A stretch of DNA of 64,000 nt from the NCBI GenBank assembly GCA_030248295.1, contig JASANH010000647.1, positions 434,001 through 498,000 of the forward strand. Reading direction: 5' to 3'. The position numbers and the translations under genes were made by a program. Below, in pieces: positions 44,710 to 54,939 of the stretch; position 1 is the stretch's first letter; each line of letters begins with the position of its first letter. Source of the stretch: Mesodorylaimus sp. YZB2_4. Lineage: Eukaryota; Nematoda; Enoplea; Dorylaimida; Dorylaimidae. Below the pieces are notes generated by a model, which saw only the letters and a program-made list of their open reading frames with translations, did not search any database and was not told the origin of the DNA.

Positions 44710-46831
44710 ATGCCGGGCGAAACTTTGCAATGCGCCGAAGTACTGAAGAAGTATGGCCAAGATCATGTTCTGCAATATTGGGGAATATTGACTCCGGAAG
44801 AACGTCAGTCGCTGATTTTACAACTAGCTTCAATAAATTTCAAAGAAACCAATATTTTTTTCGAAGTAAGTTTGAGTATTTTTGTGAGTGTGATTGAGCC
44901 GAGTTTGTTTGCATAGCCTTCTGTTTCTTTCAGAAATGCGTCAGCACCAGCAACAACAACGAAGATGGCAAAGTGACTCCGGAGAAAATGCAACCGCTGC
45001 CAAAGGAGCGCTACTGCTGCCCAACGCCTGAAGATGAAATTCACTTTACGCAAATCGGTACGTGTAAAAAACGTGCTGTTGATTCGTGAATAGGGAGTAG
45101 TATTCATTGCTTTTTAAATTTTTTAGGGCATAAAGCTATAGCTCAAGGAGAAGTAGGCGTGCTTCTGTTGGCCGGTGGTCAAGGAACTCGCTTGGGCGTA
45201 CCTTATCCTAAAGGTATGTATAGTGTCGGATTACCATCGGGGAAAGTCCTGTATCAACTGCAAGCGGAACGAATCTTGCGCCTGCAAGCAATTGTACGCA
45301 CGGAATATCAACGCAAAGTTGACAATGGTGAACACGAGGGAAAATTCGAACCAAAAATTATGTGGTATATCATGACCAGCGAAGCGACAGATGAATTGAC
45401 CGAAGCTTTCTTCAAAGACCATTCGTATTTCGGATTGGATTCGACTCAAGTTCGCTTTTTCGAACAGGGAGTCTTACCTTGCTACGATTTCGAAGGCAAA
45501 GTTATCATGGAAACTCGTAGTCGCTTGGCTATGGCTCCCGGTAAAATACTCGGGCTGTTTTATTTTCGCTTTCAGAATTTTAAATAGTTTGGCATTCCAG
45601 ATGGAAATGGCGGTCTGTACAAAGCTTTACATTCGAACGGCATATTGGCCGACATGGAAACGCGTGGGATCAAATATTTACACGTTTACGGTGTAGACAA
45701 CATTTTGGTACGCGTCGCCGATCCAGCATTTGTGGGATACTGCGTTGAAAAGAACGCTGATTGCGGAAATAAGGTAAGAAAAGTCATCTCATGTGAGCTT
45801 CGTTCACTGCCATCATCTTCATTGCAGGTAGTGGAAAAGACCGATCCTAAGGAACCAGTAGGAGTCGTTTGCTGGCAAGATGGGGCAGCGTACGTCGTCG
45901 AGTATAGCGAATTACCTGCAAAAATGGCCGAACTTCGCGATGATGATGGACGTTTGACTTACCGCGCGGGAAATATTGCCAATCATTTCTTCAGCACTGC
46001 CTTCTTGCGTCGCGTTTCCGAGTAAGTTAAATTTTATTATCGCGAAAAATAATGCGAGACTTTAATTTTTAGTGAATGCGAGCATTTGTTGGCTCATCAC
46101 ATAGCGAAAAAGAAAATTCCTTATTTTGATTCCAAAGATGGCGTGGAGAGCATGACAGTTCAACCGATAGCCCCCAACGGTATCAAAATGGAGAAGTTCG
46201 TTTTCGACGTTTTCCAGTTCGCCAGGTAGGTTGCAATAGCTATTTGCATGAATGAGTAGTGTCTTAGATTTAGTTTAGTTTTTAGTTCCATTTCGCTTTG
46301 GTGGTGGGTTACTAATCGACCCTTTCGGGGGGGTTTTAACTTTGCAGCTTTTGCAGGAACTTTTACGTTTATGAAGTATCTCGCTCAGTCGAGTTTAGTC
46401 CTTTGAAAAATGCAACTGGTCAAGACAGTCCGGCTACTTGTCGGCGCGATTTGTTCGTTTTACATCGAAAATGGTTGGAGGCAAACGGTGCTAAGGTGGT
46501 GGTCGAGGAAGGTACAAAGGATGAGGACGCCGCGGTGGAAGTGTCTTCGCTGTTGGCCTATTATCCAGAGGTTTGCCTGATACGGCAGAGTTGGTTGGAT
46601 GGGGACTTAATTTATGCTTCGTTTCAGAATCTGAGACATCTAGTCGACGGGAAAGAATTTTGCGTGCCGGTTTATTTGAAAGCGGCTAGTGAGCAAGGCG
46701 CCAAATCGGGCCAAGAAACGAACGGCGCCACGTCGGAGATGGCCGAAAGAGAAGTGCTGGAAGTGTCATCGAAGGACCAGACACTGCCAATCGAGACGGA
46801 GGAGTCGACTCGCGAAGAAGACAACGAATGA
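44710..46831 (+). CDS. UAP1: UDP-N-acetylhexosamine pyrophosphorylase
   Basis: A cytosolic enzyme making UDP-GlcNAc (or UDP-GalNAc) from UTP and the sugar 1-phosphate, the donor for chitin, glycans and GPI. Exons 44710-44865, 44934-45057, 45127-45540, 45601-45773, 45828-46021, 46073-46225 and 46357-46831 sum to 562 codons in one frame. The nucleotide-binding signature is [20 protein letters not shown], followed by [17 protein letters not shown]. Further family blocks are [57 protein letters not shown] and [11 protein letters not shown]. The C-terminal ~60 residues are Glu/Thr/Ser-rich without a domain. AATAAA at 46882 is a likely poly(A) signal. Six introns of 51-131 nt. The family is usually ~500 aa, so the extra length lies in the tail. 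Confidence 0.95.
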
Positions 46832-46839
46832 GGACGGTT

Positions 46840-47342
46840 AGCACGGGCATAGGATCTGACTATGAGAAGATGAGGTGACCAAATAAATATGGGTGTCAGG
46901 GGTTGCTTATTATTCCGAGTTAATGCGATTTGATTTTTGGTTTTTTCTTTTTGTTTTCTCGAATTATGTTAAGTTCAAATTTTTTTCGGTGTGTATGTTG
47001 GGGTGAGAGCGATTAAATATGGTGTAGCATGAGTTGGGCAAGGAAAGGAGACCGGCAGTGAGTAACTGTGCATAAGTAACTATGAATCTGCCCGTTGCCT
47101 CAAAAGAAGTCGTATTTCCTTTTTTTGGTTCTTAGTGGAACGTTTGTTGACGAGGTGGGCCGTGAAAAACTATAACTGTGGGACTGTCGGCCGTGTCTAG
47201 CGTCTGGTTTCTGGCATTGAATCGAATTTTTAAATGGAAGAGACACCAAGTAATTTCACAGTAGTAGGCGTAGAAAACATTTATAATTGTAATATCTCAA
47301 ACACAAAGTACGGCTTGATCGTTGTTATTCTGTCGAATTCGT
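46840..47342. other. UAP1 3' flank
   Basis: AT/T-rich sequence with the poly(A) signal at 46882. No other feature until the convergent orphan gene. Confidence 0.4.
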
Positions 47343-48644
47343 TCACGCCAAGTGCTTGCCCAGATCGATACCTGTGGCTGCTCGGAACTGGATGTTGCGC
47401 ATGTTGCCCATTTGGGGGTTCGCTTTGAAGAAGGCCTCCGCAGCCAGTATTCTCAGAGTGGGTGCCTTGAACCAAGTCCGCGTGACCATCGTATCCTTTC
47501 GGCGGAATACAATCACTTCTCGGTCGGTCATGACGGGCAAGTTGGTGATTGTGAGAGCCTTGCGGCTGCGTCGCAGTCCCCTACGCCAGCAGGCACTTAG
47601 CACTGCGTCCGATCGCATGAACTGTCGCATGCCAGGGATCATTTCGAACCGATCCAATGCAGTGTTGTAGACGAAAACACGGCGGCGAGTCCTGTGCACG
47701 AAACCATATTTGTGGTCGGAGGATCGAATGTGCGTCCATGGCGGGGGTGACCAAGACACCATCAAGTCTTCTTGGCTGGCCACAGTCCATTGATTTGGAT
47801 TGGTCACAGACAGATCGAAGGTCGAGTTGACGAAAAGGGTTCGCGTTTGCTGAAATGAATTCAGTTTTACTGATGTTCCGAGAAATCGAATTCGCCAACC
47901 GATTACGATTAGTTTCCCACCGAGTTGCTGAGTGCGACGAGCGAGGCAGACGATAGCGACGGGAGAAGTGAAGTACAACGTCGAAGGCACGTCGAAAATG
48001 GCTTGTTTCTGGTATCGAATATCGTATATGTACAGTGTGGTGGACAGCAGATCGGTCATTCGAGCATGCACGAAAAGGACCCCGCGGCTCTGACACGCGA
48101 ATGGTGGGAAATCATTGAAGATAATGAATGGGTCAACTATGAAGTAGTTGAAATGGCAGACATATGATCGATGTCCAAACAACGTCGATACTCGCCAGAT
48201 GATTACTGAACGCCAAACTGAGTTATAAATTTTGATGGAAATCGTGTAAAAATGTGATACGTGGGGATGAAACGAATCGTCGTTTGGATCACAATCGCAT
48301 AGCATAACCTTGTAGATTCGCTCGTTGGACGAAGGCTGAAATTGGGCGATCGTATCCCAGTGGGGCCACGGAGTGATCGAGTGCGATGGTCGCAGCCAAT
48401 AATCGTGCCAAGCTGTCACGATAACCGAGTAAACGAGCTCGACCACGAACCCGATCGCGTAGCCACCGAAAAAGGGAATACCCACAAATAGAGCGCATCC
48501 AACGACGAGTAAGAGTAAGTAAGTAAGTATAGTAAGCGTGAAAATCATTGCGAGCAGCGTTGACCAATAGACCACGAACCCTAAGATGGCGTACACCAGC
48601 AGGTCCATGCCGACTGCTCTTGTTCGTGGCAATGCCTGCTTCAT
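47343..48644 (-). CDS. orphan membrane protein with N-terminal TM pair
   Basis: A single-exon ORF of 433 aa from ATG 48644; a second ATG at 48608 (MDLLVYAILGFVV) is equally plausible. Hydrophobic spans cover roughly residues 15-55 and 58-85 (LVYAILGFVVYWSTLLAMIF, TILTYLLLLVVGCALFVGIP, FGGYAIGFVVELVYSVIV). A soluble ~330-residue part follows, rich in aromatic and basic residues, with TWTHIRSS-like and YDIRYQKQAIFDVPSTLYFT segments. It ends in a helical tail (LRILAAEAFFKANPQMGNMR). I recognise no domain. It could be lineage-restricted. Convergent with UAP1. Confidence 0.6.
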   Translation of the reverse strand: MKQALPRTRAVGMDLLVYAILGFVVYWSTLLAMIFTLTILTYLLLLVVGCALFVGIPFFGGYAIGFVVELVYSVIVTAWHDYWLRPSHSITPWPHWDTIAQFQPSSNERIYKVMLCDCDPNDDSFHPHVSHFYTISIKIYNSVWRSVIIWRVSTLFGHRSYVCHFNYFIVDPFIIFNDFPPFACQSRGVLFVHARMTDLLSTTLYIYDIRYQKQAIFDVPSTLYFTSPVAIVCLARRTQQLGGKLIVIGWRIRFLGTSVKLNSFQQTRTLFVNSTFDLSVTNPNQWTVASQEDLMVSWSPPPWTHIRSSDHKYGFVHRTRRRVFVYNTALDRFEMIPGMRQFMRSDAVLSACWRRGLRRSRKALTITNLPVMTDREVIVFRRKDTMVTRTWFKAPTLRILAAEAFFKANPQMGNMRNIQFRAATGIDLGKHLA

Positions 48645-48739
48645 ACAAGCACGACATTTGCACTGTACTGTACACAGATATGCAATGGACCTAATCGTAC
48701 TGACGAGCAAGTATCGCCAGCCAGGCCAGCAGTGCAATG

Positions 48740-51562
48740 CTGCATTTTCGAATTCATGACTGATCGCTATCAGATGCCGTAGTATGTACAGTATGAACGC
48801 TCATTGTAATTACAGTGAGGTGGCCGTGGTTCTTAGTGTGATGGGACAAGAATGTAGAGGCACGGACACCTGGACTCGTTATGCGTTGATAACCTGCTTT
48901 TGAGTCGTGGCCGTCAGAGCTTTTTCATGGCCCTCGCCTTGTCAGCCTTATCGTTAGTAAACGGCTGCGTCTGTTACTCGTCCCGGGTCCGCCCCTTATC
49001 GCGTGGCAGGGTGGGCAGATCACAAGAAGGGAGCTGAAATGGGGGAACTCATGACTAATCGCCAGGTTGCATGCCGCACCTTGTACAGTACATAGGTTAT
49101 GAGTTTTGAACGAAGGCGATCTACTCGAGTCAAGTCTTGAAACCTCAGGTGGTACCACTGCCTTTCGTGATTTCTTGTAACTTTGCGCCAGTGCTTGAAC
49201 CGTTTAGATGTGTCGTCTTCGCCAGAACATAAGCGTGTCTGCGCACCTCACGTAGAGCAGTCGTTGACGACCTGTGATCGTCTCAGGCCCAAAACTTTAC
49301 CAAACGAGAGAGAAGACCAGCTTTGGAAGTAGATTGATATCACCGCCACATTCGAACATTAGTTCAAATTTGCATGACTGGCCCATTGTTATACGTGATT
49401 TGCATTCTTGAGGCCTCTATTGGGCTGCACTTCCAACATCTGAGCGACACGACGACGAACCTCGACACGGAATGGTGGCATCGAATCGAATGAACTTGGA
49501 CCCAACGTACAGTATTACATTCAACGACCGTCAGCCATGGAGAACAGTTATGTCCCCGCTTTAATTATGGCTACTAGATTGCGCAAGACTCCAACCCCGT
49601 TTCAAGTGCAAATTATTATTCCAGATTAAATTTAATGCAGTAAGAAAACCCAGATCTCCTGAAAGTACAAAACAGGATTATGCATAGCACCCTAATTTCA
49701 GGTAACACTGGATAGGTATCGATTACTAGCAATATCATTTCATCACATAAGTAAATGTCCAGTGAAGGAATGTATGTCGGAAAAAGGCTTCACTTTTAGT
49801 GCCAGAAGTCTTGGAATGTAAACGTTGCTAAGGCCAACTGAGTGCAATAGACGTGATAACCATGTAAGCTAACTGTGCGCGCGAAGTCCAAAGTGCTCAT
49901 TCAAGTGCTGTAAGCTAATACAAGCACACATTTCGTTGCATTCACATCAAGAACTCACAAATTTAAGGGTTTTTCACGTCCTGACGCTCAGACTCCGCAA
50001 TTGCAGGTCAATACGGTAGCTTAATTAAAGCATGCAAATCCACGTCTAAGACTCGGCCAATCACGCCATAGTATGACGACACCCCGACCTGACCGTCGAC
50101 ACCACGGGTATAGCATGGCGTCACCTTGACCTGACCATCTACATAATGGGTACTGTACAGTATGACGACACCTTGAGCTCTGTACGTACTATTCTGAAAA
50201 GTTTAAATGGCTGAAGCGCAAAATGCGAATGAGGATACGCGTATGCAGTCGGCATCAAGCAGCTTCGAGCTCAACTCATATCACGGTCACCCGAAATGCA
50301 ACCTGTTGCTCAACTGGGTGGCACTGGCTCAGGTGGCACTGCTGTTGCTCGACTGCACAAGCTCTTATACAAAATGATCGTCGCGTTTCCACGATGTAAG
50401 ACGCCGATATTGATCAATTAGTGCTTGGCACCAGTGCCAACTACAGCTACTGCAACTGCATCGCATTACGACAGTGGTAGAACTGGCACTTCTGTAGAAG
50501 AAACCAACTTTGCCACAGCGTCAGACGAATGATTTATCTTAGTTGACGAAAAAAGTAGCCGAGCCTATCGCGACTTCGGCCTTATTAGGTGGAGGTATTG
50601 GACTTGCATGATGAAAATGGCACTGCAGTGCAAGCTGGATGAATGCCAAACCTGGTTTTTGACAGCGTACTGTAGTCTCACTCTGTCCCTGTTTAAAGTT
50701 GAAAACGTGGAGACACTTACGATAAGAACTAGTTTTATTAAAAGTTCGCGCATAAATTCTCATTGCTGAATAAAAACACATTTTAAAAACCAATGACTGT
50801 ATGACTGACACTGTGTGACTAACAATGAGTGGAAATCGACGTGCTTTGACAGGAGAGCATACCCGCCTATGAAATGGATATGCTCGTTCGAACGGGCCCA
50901 GGACAATGACAGTTTCCACAAAAATAACGTTCGGATGGGCTTTAGAATGGCTCCTCCTAATCATCAAGAATATACATTTTACTCAGGAAAATGGAAACAC
51001 ATATATCTATTTCCTCAAGAATCAATTTTTTTAACAGTGCGCATGCAAATTTCTCCTCCAGCCAGCCAGGGGGATTCTCGGACCCACCAGACGCAGTATT
51101 TGCCAATAGTCGAACACTGTCTAAAATTTAATCGTTATCAGAGAACTCGTCAGCTCGCCGCCGAATGCTGAACGTGATTCTTGGAGGTCTGAATATGGCA
51201 AGTCTGAGAACATAAAACAGGGCATCCTCTAACTTGCCTGCAGTTACGATCCATCGCAAGGTGGTATGGTGCCATTTTACTTGCTGATAATGAGATCTTG
51301 CTCCTGCACGCTCTGTGCAGCAGCACAGCAGGTACCTACATATGCTAAACGTGTTCAAGAAAGGTCTTGGACTTGACAATGCTTCTGATTATTATTATTA
51401 TTCTTACTGATGATTATTAAACATCATATATTCGCACAGTCCCTTCAGCGAACAGTGAATTAGTAACATAGGATAGGCTATATAAAATTTAAGGCCCAGG
51501 GAGAGAATTAGTGTGGGGAAGTGTAAATCGCCATTTATCTGTTAGTTAACCGCTTAGACGAT
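48740..51562. other. 2.8-kb stretch without a supported gene
   Basis: Local imperfect repeats of a GACGACACC-GACCTGACC type unit occur at about 50070-50180. ATT-trinucleotide runs lie at 51385-51405. Open frames at 50539-51171 lack coding signs that I trust. Confidence 0.4.
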
Positions 51563-52130
51563 TTATGCGACTTGCTCAGACGATCCATTTGGACCTGAGT
51601 CATTCGAAGATTGGTCTCCGCTGTTGCTGTTGCTCTTGGCCGCAGCGCGACGGTTACGCGCGCCGACTTGTTCCGACGACCCATTTGGACCAGAGTCGTT
51701 GGAAGATTGGTCTCCGCTGTTGCTGTTGCTCTTGGCCGCAGCGCGACGACGACGCGCGCCGACTTGCTCGGACGACCCGTTTGGACCAGAGTCGTTGGAA
51801 GATTGGTCACCGCTGTTGCTGTTGCTCTTAGCCGCATCGCTGATGGCGGTGATGGCAACGAAAACTGAAATGGCAAGGCAACAGTGATCTTCAGTTGCTG
51901 GAAGGGGTGGTGCAGGACAGTGCAGCATTGTGGCCACGATCTCCAGAAAGTCAATCAAGGAGTGCCCCACGTCAACAAGGTCAAGTTCCGATGGCAAGCA
52001 CCCGAACAAAGTTTGACAGGCAAAGCGACAGCAAGTCAGACCAGCATCAGGGCGTGGACAATGCTCCTTCGAAGTGGCACCATAGTTGCTACTTACCAAC
52101 GAGAGCAAGTACGACAACCTTGAAGACCAT
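51563..52130 (-). CDS. secreted precursor with three 33-aa repeats spaced by furin-type sites (paralogue A)
   Basis: Two exons, 52097-52130 (11 codons plus 1 nt) and 51563-51864, give 111 aa. The spliced N-terminus is a signal peptide (MVFKVVVLALV, then VFVAITAISDA). The mature part is three near-identical units, each beginning KSNSNSGDQSSNDSGPNGSS. Units 1 and 2 end EQVGAR followed by RRRAA or NRRAA; the last ends EQVA and stop. The junctions fit R-x-R-R, the furin/proprotein-convertase consensus, so the precursor could release Ser/Asn/Gly-rich peptides of about 29 residues. No Cys and no known domain. The exon-1 sequence and both splice sites are repeated at paralogue B, 11.5 kb away. Expression and function are unknown. 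Confidence 0.75.
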
Positions 52131-53599
52131 TTTGTCTCAGTTGGAATAGTTGGTACGCTGACGACAGTCTGACTTTCGGAAAGAGAAGAGTGACTTTCGA
52201 AGACTGGATGCCGCTACGAACGACCTCCTCCTTTTATGCCAGGCAGACCGTGGTGGCGCGATTCTCTGACAAGCAAAACGAGATCTGGTTTTGGAGTCCA
52301 TCAACACCCACTGCAATTTTGCGTGGGATGGAATTTTATCCAAAGGCGGCGGCGGCCGCGGCCTGAGCCAAAGCATCCAGACCATATCCCACTTCGATCC
52401 AGATAACTGCAGTAGCCACTGTAGTATCAGAAGTCGCCATCCTCTGACACCAGTGGCTGCCAGCCATCCATACTTTACCGTACCATCCCTGACATGATGC
52501 ACCTGTTAAAGTGCCCTCGACAGAACTGCCAAGAGGAAGATTCAAGATTTTGTTGCGTTCGCATGTCTTCTTCGACCTGTTCTGTTTCGTCAATGTCACG
52601 AGGACTGTGGGCCGTGAAACCAGTCTAAACTCGATTTATCCTCTTGTCGCCTACTATTTTTCAACTCGTCCTTTATTTTGCCACTCCTTCAGCAATCGAG
52701 ACCTTTTAGATTTTTAATTGAACACACGTTTAATTGGAAAATGAATAGAACTTTTTAAGTAACGTTATAATGCTTTTTTCATAACAGGTATTGTTAGGTC
52801 TGTTCATTTACAGTATGAATACTCTACGACAGCTGGTGAATTACTGGCAACCGAGTTTTCTGCAGGCAAATACAGAAAGTGAACTCTCTCAAAAATTTGC
52901 TACCAAAGTGGCTGCAAGTTCGGTTGATATAGCTCCTAGAAGACCAGGGTTTGTCTAATGGGCGTTTTAGAATTGGATGTATTCCGTTTCTTCGCCTGTC
53001 GAGTCGCCAGTGTCACGAGTTCGAGTTTTGCTTGGTGGTAAAACTAAGGAAAACTGGATCCCGCCGTTGCGCTTCTTCTCTTCTTTCTGTCACGCCTACA
53101 TGCTGCAATGTGGTGACATCAGCATATTTTTGGCATTTGACGGGCACATTTGAACCGGAAGTTATTCGACTCATGACTTCTAGGACAGACTATTGGTATG
53201 GTCTATACGTTCTCTCATTCATGAATGATTGTGTCAATGTAAACGAACTCTTGCTTTTAGTGAAGTTTACCTAAGTAAATACGAAATCCACCCCCCCCCC
53301 CCCAAAGAAGCTCAGTGTGCTCGAATTGAATTTTAAGCTTATTCTGTTCGTTACCGATGGAACCATAAACCAGTCCTTCAAGCCTACGTGGCATCGGGAA
53401 AAAATTTATGAGATGAAACTTGGCCAGGGCTGTACATGTGATTCCAGATGCAGGTCCTCAACTAGGCCAGCACCTGTACACACTGACGAAAAGTCGAGGA
53501 AAAAAGCTCCTGCACTACTGCCTGGTCACATGTACTTGCAGTTTTTTAGTTTGACTTCCGTCCGTAAGCATCACGAAATATGCAAGCAAAGGCGTCCCT
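52131..53599. other. no supported gene
   Basis: Upstream of paralogue A. ORF-like frames at 52137-52600 on both strands lack domains. A poly-C tract (about 14 C) lies at 53287-53302. Confidence 0.4.
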
Positions 53600-53740
53600 C
53601 ACTCTAGGTGGGCACTTACAGGGGAGGGTTCGACTCCCGCCTGGGTAAAAAATGATTGTCAATCCATGTGTTCCTTAGCCCTCGAATGCGCTCTACATAT
53701 AGTGCTTGGTTATGGATAAAGCATGACATGACATGACAAA
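53600..53740 (+). mobile_element. SINE-like element with a tRNA-type B box
   Basis: Shares about 130 bp with 56740-56880: ACAGGGGAGGGTTCGACTCC (B box GGTTCGACTCC), then GGTAAAAAATGATTGTCAA, CCCTCGAATGCGC, TGGATAAAG and a short ATGAC tandem tail (three units here). A 5' tRNA-like A box is not obvious, so this copy is probably 5'-truncated. Confidence 0.7.
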
Positions 53741-54647
53741 GCAGTATGCACAGTATTTATGGAAAATGGTGCTTACGGTCATGTTTCTAATTAAGGGTAA
53801 TTGCATAGCGTAAGAAAAATCACATAAAAAGCTGAATCGGTGCACCACTGTGAACAAGACACGAGACCTGAGACATGATGCCCAAATTAACTTTGCAATG
53901 GCCACGATAACCTCAAATTACCGTAAATACCCGACAATCTTAGTTTTCTCCTCTTGTTACCCATTTGTTTTTAGAATCCACAGAGTTTCATCAGAGTGGT
54001 GCGGTACAATGAAATGTGACAGCGTTATATTGAACATGGTCTGACTTGCAGTTATTTCATGGATCACGGGTTTCACGGGTGATGTCAATTTTGGTGCCCT
54101 ATGTTATACATAACTAAGGTACAGCATGATGAGTCCATGGCCCAAGAATTAGATCAACTAACGGAAAGGGGAGAGAAAGAAAGGAGGAAACTACTCATTC
54201 AGTGAATTCTATATAGGTACATAATTTCCCCTAGTCAGGGATATTTGGCGACAGCTTGAAAATTTTGAAGAAAGACTGGTGATGCCCAAATGGGTGCCCA
54301 AAAGACAGGCGAATTTTTCTTAGGAAATAATAACGCAGCTGCGGGTTTGCATTTTTGAAACTTGTTCTGAAAGATAAAGCAGGTCATTCCTTTAGTTTTC
54401 TCCGAGTCAGAAATCTCAGGATTTTATAGAGATACGGATATCGGTAATAAAAAAGCCCTGACGAGTGTGATTTGAACATGATTTTTAATGCGCTAACATG
54501 CTGCATGGATCTACAGTATACCTCAGTCAGCGCAAACCTAGAAGGGACCTGCATTTACTGCAGCTGCACCCCCTTTCTACAAGTATCATAAAGCAGTACA
54601 ATGTTGCACCTGTGAATTCATGTGTGATCACCTGGTGATGTGGTCTA
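53741..54647. other. no supported gene
   Basis: AT-rich intergenic DNA. Nothing recognised. Confidence 0.35.
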
Positions 54648-54895
54648 ACCGTGGCCCCCCCCGTTTCCCCACCCCATTTATCTTTCCCCCCCCCTTTTTT
54701 ATAAATCTAATTTCTCCTTTTTTCCACCTTTTATATTTTTTTTTTTTTCCCTTCCCCTCCCATTCCCTTTCTTCTCCCTACTTTTTCCTGTCTTTTTTCT
54801 CTTTTCTTTCTTTTTTTTTATTTATAATAATACTCATCTCCCTCAAATTAATAATTTTTTCCCACCCCCCCCCCCGTGGTCGCCCGCCGCACCTT
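54648..54895. repeat. 248-bp polypyrimidine tract
   Basis: Almost pure C/T on the plus strand with runs of C8-C11 and T8-T12, interrupted by a few AT-rich words. It lies just downstream of the K2P channel stop, i.e. in its 3' flank, where the transcript strand would be A/G-rich. It may form triplex DNA. The length could be affected by assembly. Confidence 0.85.
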
Positions 54896-54939
54896 TTAAA
54901 CTTCATATTCTGTACAAAAACACGTTCAAGACAAAACTA

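Noticed and set aside
51565-51887. Leu-rich plus-strand ORFs opposite the repeat precursor
   Set aside because: Antisense shadows of the Ser/Asn/Gly repeats; they lack a start context or conserved structure beyond the complement. The same applies at 63317-63816.
53620-53645. tRNA gene from a GGTTCGACTCC box
   Set aside because: No cloverleaf or A box at the right distance; the same sequence recurs as a repeat with an ATGAC tail.
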